Part shown: positions 26,301 to 38,300 of the stretch, one piece after another
How positions within the stretch are numbered: the first letter of the stretch is position 1
How the letters are laid out: every line of letters starts with the position of its first letter
Source of the DNA: Talinum fruticosum
Taxonomy: Eukaryota; Streptophyta; Magnoliopsida; Caryophyllales; Talinaceae
DNA: 64,000 nt
Assembly: GCA_021018815.1 (NCBI GenBank)
Contig: JAITYX010000004.1
Span: forward strand, 434,001-498,000
Reading direction: 5' to 3'
Translations under genes and position numbers: made by a program
Notes under the pieces: model-generated
The model's database searches: none
Seen by the model: the letters and a program-made list of their open reading frames with translations, nothing else
Told to the model about the DNA's origin: nothing

Positions 26301-29300
26301 ATACAATGGTCGATCATGGGGTTTTTTGGAAGGTTGGTTTATCTTTTCACAATGTCTTTCGTAGTAGTCAAATGATGTTGTTCTCTTTACTTGGAGATGT
26401 GGTTGGTTTTACAGGGTATGTATGCTTTGTATATGGCTTTAACTCTCGGGAAGGCAGGTTCTCTTTATGGGCTGACTTGGAGTATTGTGCCTCACCCGTT
26501 TCTTGGGTCTTCAGCGATATTTGGGGATTTTAATGTTGTGTTGAATCAAGAGGAGAGACTATCAAAGTCAGCCAATCAAGCTGAAATTGATGAGTTCTTT
26601 GCTTGTTGTGAAAAGCTTGGTTTCACTGATGCTCCTGCTAGTGGGCATTTTTTCATGGTCTAATAAGCAAGTAGGCGATAGAAGAGTTTGGTCAAAATTA
26701 GACAGAGTAATGATGAATCCTGCATCCATTGAGAGTATTTGGAGGTTCACTGTTGTTTTTAAACCTCCTGATATTATATCACTGCATGATCTGGGCTGAA
26801 CTACAGGTTCAATTTCAGGGGGTTAGAAAATCATTCAAATACTTGAATGCCTGGTTTGGATATCCTGATTTCTACCAAGTTGTGGAGAATTGTTGGCAAG
26901 GTAGTGTAGTTGGTTGCAAAATGTTTCAAGTGGTCTCCAAGTTGAAGAAACTGAAGAAGCTGTTGAAGAGTTTGCATTTCTCCTAATTTAAAGGGATATC
27001 TATTAAAGTTGATCAGCTCTAACTTGAATTCATTCAAACTCAAGAAGCTCTACAGCTAAATCCTCTGTCTATTGCATTACAATAGATGGAAAAATCTGTT
27101 CTTCTTGAGTACAACAAATGTAGAGCAATTGAGGAAGGGGTGCTTAAACAAAGAGCGAAGGTCAATTTCATTGCGAATAGTTTCCAAAATAATCAATAGT
27201 TGCAGAGAAACTGCCTCTCTCATATCAGCCTTGTACAGGATTCTCAGGGAGTGGAACATACAACTCAAGAAGGTACCTAATGCACTCTTTCAAAATGGTG
27301 AGCTGTTGAAGCAAATTAATAGCACCATTATTACCTTGATTCCAAAGGTACCTAATGCTACTCAGGCACAAGATTTTCAACCTATCTCTCTTTGCAATGT
27401 CATTTATAAGGCTATTGGCAACTTACTAGCAAACAGAATTCAGCTAGTGCTACCTGTGCTCATTGATATTAGCCAAAGTGCTTTAATAAAAGATAGGTCT
27501 ATTGTGGACAACATCCTGCTAGCTCATCAATTAGTCAAACACTATGAGAGAAGTCATATTTCCTGACAAGCTATGCTTAAAGTAGACATCAGAAGAGCCT
27601 ATGATACAGTGGATTGGAAGTTTTTGGCTGCAGCTTACAGGATTTGTTGAGTTAACATATACCTGCATTTCCAGTGCTCGTTTTGCTGTTAATGTAAATG
27701 AATAGCCTAGGGGTTCTTCCCTGGGGCTCGAGGGTTAAGACAAAGTGATCCATTATCCCCATATCTATTTGTTATAGCTGTGGAAGTGTTAGCTAGGGGA
27801 TTAAAGCTGGCAGCTTATGAAAAGGACTTCTCCTTTCATCCACAATGCTCCAGGATCCAGTTGACACATTTGGCATTTGCAGATGACATATTATTATGTC
27901 AGGATTGTTTACAAATGCTAGAAAATCTAATATATACTTTAGGGGAGTTCCAAATGATATGCAACATCAGATACTTGATGAGAGTGGGTTTTCTTTGGGA
28001 TAGTTCCCATTTAGATATCTCGGCTTGCAGGGAGAAAACGAGTCAACCTTTGATTGATATGGTACTGGACTGCAAAAAGACTATCTTATCCAGGGAGAAA
28101 GGTCTTAATTAAATCTGCTATAGCTGGGATTGTGAATTTTTGGTCCCAAGTATTTTTGTTACCTAAATATACTATACATATGCAGCAGATTCTTGTGGAG
28201 TGGTACTACTGATTCAAAAAGCTTGCCTTGGCCAGTTGGAGTAATATATGCCAGCCCACGTGCAAAGAAGGTTACTTCAAAGAAATATTGGCTGGGAACT
28301 AAGTGGATTTGGAAATTACTCCATGTTAAAACAGTCTTTACAGTTTAGGCTAAGGCTTATATGCTGCCAGATGTGGATTTTTTCCTTGTTCAAGCTAGAG
28401 TATGTGATGCTTGGGGCTGGAAAGTAATTGTATCTGTCAGAGATGAGCTAGCTGGAAGTTCAGCAGTCAAACAATGGCTGGAAGTTCGGCACGTCCAGAA
28501 GGACATTGTTCAGAGCAGTTATACCTTGTTTCATACCCCTAAACAACCAGCTTTTTGGTGGAAAATGGTATGGAAAAGCTTCGCATGGGATAGACATAAA
28601 TGGATTCTGAGGTTGGCTTATCACAGAAGGTTAAAGACAGCTAGCAGCCAGCGGGCAAGGGGTATCACAGTTGAAAATTATTGTGTTTTCTGTAATCTGC
28701 AGAATGGGGATAGCTGTGACCATATTTTTTTCCTCTGTCCTGAAACAAGTGTGGTATGGAATTCATTGCTCAGCTGCGCTAATGCAAGCCTCAGTCTTAG
28801 GGGCTCAAACATGAACAGCAATGGTTTGCTCACTTCTGTAAGGGGACCTCAATTCGAAGCAAAAGGCTGAGATGTTTACTTGCTACTACTGCCTATGAAG
28901 GATGGAGAGAACAAAATCTACGCAAATTTCAGAATGGGTCCTGGGATTTCGAGATTATAGTCAGGCAGATTCAATAGCTGTGCTCTATTAGAGCTATGAA
29001 ATTTGTGGAGAGATGGAGTGAACATATTGCCTAATGTACTTCTAAACTCCATCATGCTCTTTTGGGAATTAATATAATATATTTAGTTTTTCCCAAAAAA
29101 AAAACAGGCAAAATATAATTTCAAATAAAAAGTTAAACTTGGAAAAGGGTAACAAGTCAATGCCTCTAAGTCACACTATACTTCAACATTTTCAAAATGA
29201 ACTTGGAAAAACTATAGAGCACTCACCATGCCCGGAATCTGTAAGTTCAATGGTGACTGTAAAGAAAGAGTACTCAGTGCTCCAATCTGATTCACCTGCA

Positions 29301-32300
29301 GACAAACTTGTTGCCCAACCTGCCAACATGTAATACATTCAGAACTTTCGGAAACAACATAGAGTAAACCAAACTACCAATCAAACTAACCAAACAGGAA
29401 CCATAACCTGTTCCAATAGAATCCACTTAACATACATCTATTACAAAATTTTCTAAGTGAAGTATGAAAGGATTAAAATTTAAGGGCTTGTTCATTTTCA
29501 CATTTATACCAGCATTTATAACTTTTTGCTCATAACAGCTCATAAACGCTAGAGCAACTATAACCGCTAATCATAACCTTTTGTTGTTGTTGTTTGTCAT
29601 CATTGTCATAGTTATTGTTATTGTTGCAGTAATTGTATATTGTCATGAAAAGATATACAAATATTTTTATCAAATGGGCCATTTTGTCAAATTCGATAAA
29701 CTATATTTTTTTATTTTTTGAGATAGGTATTATTCGCAGCTGATTTTTTCCCTAAAAACATTTACATAAAAATAAAATACAATTTCCACAAAATAATTTC
29801 TAACTGATCAAAAATTAAATCGATTAGCAAAAAAATACATATTTTTAAATATTCATTATTGTGAAATATAGAATGAATAATATCACTAACGGTATATTAA
29901 AAATTTTGTACCAGCTATAAAGTCTAATCATAACAACTATAATGGCTTATAACTCCTAATCGTAACAACTCATAACACCTAATCGTAACAACTCATAACA
30001 ACTATATCAGCTAATTTTAACAGTCAAAATGAACAAACCCTAAATCAACTAAACTTTGACTTCTAATACATAGTTTACAGTTGCTTGCGCCTATTGTCAC
30101 TCGAGCAATTCAAAAGTAATATTATCAGCAATATTGTAATTCCATGAAAGACTTTGCTAACAAAACCCATAGAATTACTAAGAACACCCTCAAATCCCGC
30201 AGTAGTGCCCTAGGGAGCCAAGTTCTATTACTCCACTCCATCCATTAAAAGGAAGCCATATCAAGGAGAACTCAAATAATAGTATTTTCTTTCTCCTAAA
30301 ACTAGCTTATTGCTAAGAGAAGGCACATGTGCTGCGTTATACTTTTGTTCAGGCAAGCCACTATAAATACCCCCTAATAAATTGAGTCAATCACTACCTT
30401 TTCTTGTATGACCATAAATCGTAAGTGCTTCCCAAAAAATAACTGGAATCTATAATAAAAAGTTTGGCTTAAGTTAATTAAAAACTAAATAAAGATCATT
30501 AAATCATAGAATAACACCCCCAGGATCTTGTCGACCAAAATCATTCACTTTTTTGACAACAATGATCCAGAATGATATGACCTCTGAGGCCATAAAACAA
30601 GGAAACATCGCACAACAGATCAATCACCAGAAAAAGATAATGCCTCACGTTTTTAACAGCAATTTAGAGAGAACTGGCCTCCAAGAGGCTAGTTAACAAA
30701 CAGTACAGAGCACATCAATAAATAACGCCGGAGACTTTATCAACAGTACTCAATATTACCTCAGAGCGGTTATAATCTCAAGTCAAGACCCTCAACAACA
30801 ATCAAGCCAAATTTTCAACTTTTATCCACTGTCATGCACCACTAAGATAGAAAAATGAACATAGGTAGATAGGCAGAAGTCACTGAACATTAGTTATTTT
30901 AGGATCTAAAGGAAACAGCTTTCCTGCTATCGAAATTGCAGAAATCCTTCCGCTTCATGGCCAGAAAACAAGGAAACATCGCACAACAGTTCTAAAGGAT
31001 GTGAAAAACCCACCCAATGTTTTCAAGACGTAAAACAAAGATCCTTCCGCTTCATGGCCAATAAGATGTCCAAGATACCTGGAGGGTCCTTCCTTGTAGT
31101 AATGAATGCATGGAGTTATTGGCCATGTAACCTTCAAATTATTACCCTCTTTAATTGGGACGGCTTTGACAAGGATCTATAACAAGTTCGACAGAAAATT
31201 ATTAGTACACTAACATCTAACACATGAACATAGGTATGATACACAAACACTGCTAAAACATACCTGAAGATGTTCCGACGTGCAAGGCTGACCGAGGAAG
31301 GTGAGCTTGTTCCTATTAGTATTCCTTACATCTTGGAATTTGCATTCCACCAGCCTCTGGATTTTATCAAGACTATCTAAAATTCACACATCCAAAAAGG
31401 TGTTTTAGGATGTAGGTATGAGTGTATAACCAAACCAAACAAACACCCAACAGTGCCAGCTAGGGTGGGGCCTTTTTTTGGGGGGGCATTCATAGATTTA
31501 TATAGCTTTGTGTAAAGAGGTGGTTTCTGTTTTGACGCAAACTGAAATGCATTCAATGTCTACTACTGCACAGTAAAACAAGTATAGGGCAATTTATAGT
31601 CTGCTAAAAGCAAGCTGAAAATATAGCCAATAGATGACTTCACCGACTGCCTGGAATGTGGATGGAATTATGACTAAACTGTTGCTTCAAGATATAGAGA
31701 AGCTGAATAATAAGTACCTTTGGAATATACAACAAGATTCATCAGGTTGGCTGAATAATACTCCTCGTAGAATTTAAGCAGTTCATCTCTTGTATTGACA
31801 CTATTTGCTCTAGGCCGAACCTCCAATGTCTCCCAGCTACCTGTAATTGGGACAGTAACAGTAGATCCATAGTCAAGAAACGAAGCTTATCATTTAGATC
31901 AATAGACAGTGAAACGTTTAAAAGGTAGCTTGCACTACTACTTAGATGCCTTTTATTGGCTTTCTTTAAGGGTCTATTTGATTCTTAGAGAATTGGGTGG
32001 AAAGAAAAAAATGTGGAAAATGAATTTCTTTCTCTTGTTTGAATTGAAGAAAAAGAAGAGAAAAAAGTTTTGATGGAAAAACTCATGAAAAATTTTGTCA
32101 ATTTGGTCAATGATATTTTCCTTTCAAAATTGAGAGGAAAATGGAAGAAAATTTTCATATAGAGAGACAAACCGAGAAAAGAGAGGGATTCTATTAAGAA
32201 AGGCCATTAAAAATTTTCTCTCTCCTCTCATGGCTATGGTAGATGAGGAAGAAAAATATAATAGCTTCAATTAATCAATGCTATTGAGTATTTTCTCTCT

Positions 32301-35300
32301 CCTCTCCATGCAATGTGGTGGATAGGTAATAGGTTAGAAAATGATTATAATTTTTTTCCTCTATTTTTCTTGACCAAACACAAGAAAAAAATCCATTTCC
32401 CCATACTTTTTTTCCCCATCACTTTTTTTTCCATTTAAATTTTCTTTCCAACGTATTTTCTTAGAATCAAATAGAGCCTAAGTAATGAAAAGTTAATTTA
32501 ATACAACACAAAGGGGATGCCACCTATACACAGAAGGGGAAATGCAAAAATTTTCATGCCCCAAGCTCTCCTAAATATTCTTATCCACAAAATCCAGAAA
32601 AGACAACTTCGTACTACAGTCAAGAACTTGACTCCAAAATAGACCTGCCTCAAAATTCGACGACTCCTTTCCATCTTCCAAATACCAAGAATCTAACTCT
32701 TTTCAACCTTCTTCTCCAAGCAACCAACACATCTCCTATAGTCTGAGGTAACCAACCCCCATCACTGAGCAATAAATGTCAAAGCTTCTTGATGATTTTG
32801 AAGTACCCACATAACACTGGGGTGCCAGCATCTCTTGACATAATCGTGAATTACTGCACTGAAGGGATAAATTTTGTTCAAAGCAACCAAACCACATGAC
32901 ACGCGAATTCCCTAACAACCCCCCTCTCCCACCCAACCAAAAATAAAATAAATCCCTGCAGGCCTGACAGATTAACAGCAAGCCCCAGCCAACTCTGAGA
33001 CACTCCCATTATAAGGCAGCTTTTCTCCTCTTTCCTCTTCAATTTTCTAAAACATGAGATTGGGGTGGAGGAACATTTTAATCCAGTTGCACCTTTGTGA
33101 CTGGCGACTGCAATCAACATCGCCAGCTCAACGGATGGATAGTTAGTTTATGAACCTCTGGGTAGAAGACGAAACCAACACCCAAAGGTTATATCAGTCC
33201 TAGAAAGAAATACCAAGATGTATATCATTATACTCTGCTCTGCAAGACAATTGGCTACTCTAAAGGCCCACAGCATGCTGTTTACCAAGGCAAGCCTTTA
33301 GGTTCCCAACCCCACTTCCCAGGATTGAATCCTGGGAGGCATACACTTCCTTCGTGCAGAAATATGTGGGACAGTCAAGACAACTCTTGCGGCAGGTCCC
33401 CCACCCCCAAAAACACAAACAAACAGAGTTCTATGGTATACATCCCCACTGAATTAACCCCGGATAGGGGCCTGTACGGTGACCCTGCTTACCCGTCTTA
33501 AAAGAGAAAAATGGCCACTCCAAGATACTCAAAGAATTCAAGCACCACACTTCAAATATAAACAGCTGAAGAAAAAGCAAGGGTTAAGCATGAAAGCAAA
33601 AGCAAGACCAAACTCCATAGGATTCAAAAGGTCCCTACTCATATGCACTTTTTAGCAACAAAAACACAAAATAGTAATATTTTTGTAGTTAGATTGCCTG
33701 CCTTCATTGCAATTCAAATCTTCAAAATTATCAAAGTCTAAAGAATAGATACAAGGCTGTTGTTGCATGAAGAAACCTGAGTCTGAACTAATTACCAGTA
33801 CTAGATTTGTGATATGTAGAATCCTGAGTCTTAACTAATTACCTGTACTAAATTTGTGATATGGATGACTGGGTGAACTCAGATGTTTTTGAAGCTGCAA
33901 AGGACAGAACAGATGCGTTTGAATACCACTTAAACCCTAAAGAAGTAATATAATTGACCATCATAATGCAAAATCAGCCAAAAAGTGACTCTGGTGTTCG
34001 TTTAAAGATTTGCATACTCATACAGTACAAAAGAAAAATACACGACAATACCACTTCCTTAGAAGGCCAGTGGTGTTATAAATTCAATAGACGCACAAGA
34101 CTTGCGAATAATACAAAATTTCTGCTCCTCTCAAATAGCCGCTTATTTAGCAAGCAGGAATCATGCATACAAGACAGATAACCATCCATTTATTCTCATG
34201 AAACATACATGACATCAGCATAAGAAGAAAACATAGCACAAACTGTATGTATTGACAATACTTTTCACATAACATTAGAAGAATCTGCAGATTAGCATGT
34301 GTTTCCAGCAAAACAAAAAATGGATACAAATGAACTGAGACCAAGAAAAGCACCAGTATGACCCATTACTAGTCAAATATCTCTCATCCACATTTCAGAT
34401 GGAAAATGTGGTAGACTTTTTCCACTGCTGCTACTGCCTTTGTATGAGTTCCTCAATTTTCTATCTATCTTTTTTTTTTTTTTTTTGGGGGGAGGAGGGG
34501 GATAAATAACGGTATCTATTTCCAATAGTTTATTAAAAAATTGAATCTAGTAGTCCTAGACTCCTTGTGCCTATAAGTCAAAATGCATTCTGCAACATAG
34601 CAGCTTGCAAAACAACACCACCCATTGTGCATAAATTTTTAAAAGGGAAGACTATTTTCAAAACTGAAGTATTGTAACACCTATGTATAAAGAAATACCT
34701 GGTTCATGCGCCATTCGTCGGAAAGCAAGTTCTTTTGATGCTCTGAGAAGAGAATATAACCATCAGAAATTAGTAAGAGAAAAGATGAATACACGATAAC
34801 AGAACAATATACCTTAACTACAAAGCCCAAACCAAGCAAACCTTGATCGATAAGGAGGGTTCAGTTGAGAAATATACCTGAATCCACAGCTTTAATCTCT
34901 CTCATGGTAGCATCAGAAGACATGAGTGGCTTTATAAAGAATTGTGCAAATCTGAAACCCCAAAAAAGAAACAAAAACCAAAACAAAGTTGCAGGAGTTT
35001 ACTAAGAACAAAGGAGAAGTGGGAGAACAAAGAAAAAAATAAAAGGTTTCCATATGAGTGTGTGTGTGTGTGTGCGCGCGCATGCAAAGCAAATGGATGA
35101 AACAATTCTCAGTAACCTATCCAGGGCCTCTTCAAAAGCATCCGAGTTGACGTCAAAGAAATAATTGGTGTACTCAGATGCCGTGAAAGCATTTGTACTG
35201 CCGCCATGCTGTGCCGCAATAAAGAAGCAGAGCTTAATAAGCACAAAGATTGAACTAAGCAGTTCAACTTATGTATAAATAGAAGCCATGTGCTAGTTTA

Positions 35301-38300
35301 TACACAAACATTACATGAACATACAATAAAATGTGTGGCATCTACTATAAACTAATTAGATATTTGCTGGTACAAATTCAACTAAAATACATAGGTATCA
35401 TCCTTGGTGGGCGGTAGTGGAACCAGAGTGCTCCACTACCTCTCGAAATAGATCCAATTAAGGAAGAAAACCCATATAACCGAGCTATACCCCTTGTGAA
35501 CCAAGTGAAATGTGTGATGAGCGATATTTTACTTGTTCTAATCCTCCCCCTCCCCCAAAAGCTGGGCCATCCAGACTTGAACCAAAGACCCATGAAGTAA
35601 AAATTCCACAAACACTTGAACATGAGTATGGACACTCTCCAACTAACTTGGAAAGGAAAAATGGTTTCCTTTCAAGAAAATTTAACCAAAAAATGCAGTT
35701 TACAATTCCCGTTACACTACAGTCTCCAAGTATGCTTCTTCACCACTTTTTCCACTTATTCCTTCTTATTATGCCAATTTTTATGAACTCTGGTGAGGGT
35801 GGCGGGAAGCAGTAAGAAACCTAGACATATCTTTTTCCAAACGTGCTCCTATTTTGAAGGAAGAGAGAATCTAGCTCATTCAACCAAAACCTTAATCAAA
35901 GGCCAGCTGTATCCATACCCAGATACGTATGCCACTAAATCCCGATACTCTTTGTAAGCTAGTCAGAAATGTGGTGCCTACAATTCACCATCTCTAATCA
36001 GCAGTCAGCCCAAGTAAATAAGCCACCTGGCCCCAGTATTCAGTGTGAAGGTCTTGATTTGTGCTTTTGTAACTCTTAAATGGAAGTGCACGATTAATGC
36101 ATTTGCAGGCAGGGTCTGATAGAATCAGCCTTTTTGTCAATACAATGGTAAGTCCACAAACAGCAAACCCCCAACTCACCTCCCCCCACCCCCAAAAAAA
36201 ACACAAAATAGTAGAAGATAAAAAGCAGAAAATCATCCCAGATAAGAGCCTTTTGATAAGCATTGCAATAGTGGAATGGTTTACCATATATAATAACCAA
36301 GAAAAGAACCTTTTGGGAAAACCCAGACGGTGTGGGATTCCTAGCTAAGTAATAAATATCTTCCGCACCATCTTTCAGATCTATAAACTCCAGGTTTAGC
36401 CAAGTGACAACAAAATACAGGACAAGTGAATTGAGAAAGTATTGGGCTCTATGCAGTTGGGTAACTATCAGCACAAACTATCAGAATTCAGTAATCATCA
36501 GTTCAATATTGACACAATTATCCTTAGTTTAAAAAGCGCGCCCTGGGCGCGCCTAGGCGCAAAAGCCCGAAGCCCACCCCTTGCGCCTTGCAAGGGGTGA
36601 AGCCCAGCCCTTCCAAAAAGCCCTCTGAGGCGCGCGCCTCATCTGCGCCTCAGCCAAGGCGCAGTTGCGCCTCGTGCGCCTTGCTTGCCTCAATGGGCTT
36701 TTTTCTATTTTTTGCTATTTTTCTCCCTCTCTCTCTTTCTGCCCCCTCTCTTGTCGCTGTCTTTGTTAACAATTAGTAAGTGGGTAAATTTCCCCACCTT
36801 TTTCAATTTGTGCTATTTTTTCTTTTTTTTGGTTAAAATCGTAGCGAATGCATTGTGTTATCACAATCTAAGCCTCTTTGTAGTATTTTATGTAGTACAA
36901 TGATATCTAATCACTTATTTGATGTCATTACCTAGCATATTCGATCAAAAACATTGCTTAGCATTGATTTCCAAGAATTTTTAAGTAAGTGCGCCCCATT
37001 CCAAAAAGCCCGCGCCTTCGCCTCAAAGCCCGCGCCCGGGCCCCAAGACCCTTTGCGCTTTTGTGCGCCTTGAGCTTTTTAAACTAAGCAATTATCTCGA
37101 CAATACAGCTTATGAGTGACAACTAAATGCTTGATGGATCTTCACGGTTTGTCACCAAAATATAATTTCACTCTATCCCATTTAAATGAATAAGCATCCT
37201 ACAGTGTCTATGACTTTATGTCCTCAAAATATATCCAGCAGAGCAATTTGATTCACTTAATTGCTTTAGAAATATGAAATAATATGCATAATCTTGGCCT
37301 CAGTACAATCAAGCTAAGCAATGAAGGTATCTTTCAGTATATTGCAAAGAAAAGATAGGGTTTTTCTTTCTAATGTCAAAGTACCTCAGTTATGTACTTG
37401 GAATAGCTATCTTCCGTAGGATATTTTTCACCGGCATAGAACAACATATGCTCTGCAAGACACCAATGAGGCAATGAAAAGGTTATTCTTCACAGATAAA
37501 CATAAAAATGGACCTGATGAACTACATTGGAAGGACGAAATTGGTGATAGTGGGCGTTGCTGGCATCAAATGGAGACTTCTAGGAAATGCCTCTAAAATG
37601 AAGTCAGTAAAAAGGTTACTATTCATCATTATAAAGGATATTTACCACAAAAAAATAGGGACATGTTTTTGTCGTTTGAAAACATTCTCTCAAATATTTA
37701 AAAAACAAACCCCAATGGGAAATGGACATTAAATAAACATTTACAAACTCTTCCATCATTGGCATTTTTGGTATGCCTCTTGCTTTGATCGTGTTTTATG
37801 TGTAGGTTCCCTCTATTTTTATTGCTTACTTTATTTGCTTCTTTATGTTTTCCTTAATGACTTCTTTTTTGGTTTGATATTCCCTTTCCCGCTTCATATT
37901 TTTTCGCCACTCTTCTTTTATTTGGAAACTTAGGTGTTTTTCTGTTGTTTTCACTCCTTTTCAGCTCCGGTTGCAGCGGCTGCCGCTATTTTCTTGATCT
38001 ACCTTACTGTCATGAAGTTCACCTTTTTTTAAGGGTCTAGTCTTCTACTCCACTCTCATTTAAGTAAGTGCCTTCACAGAAGAAACGGGTATTCCAGAAA
38101 TCACTTTGGAGTATCTTTGTTCTCTGGAAACTATAAGATCATTTAATTTGATACATTATTATGTACCTCATGTTTTGTTTGTTTTGAGGTATCCTTTTTG
38201 GCCTGAAAGACATTATAGTGCTTACTGAAACAAAAATATTTGGAAAGTTTAATTAAAAAAATCTTAAACAAAAAAGTTACACCTCCATCCAACCGACCAA

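Noticed and set aside
26162..28870. Several plus-strand open frames of 85-169 residues as possible genes
   Set aside because: All are fragments of one decayed LINE with endonuclease, RT and zinc-binding motifs in different frames.
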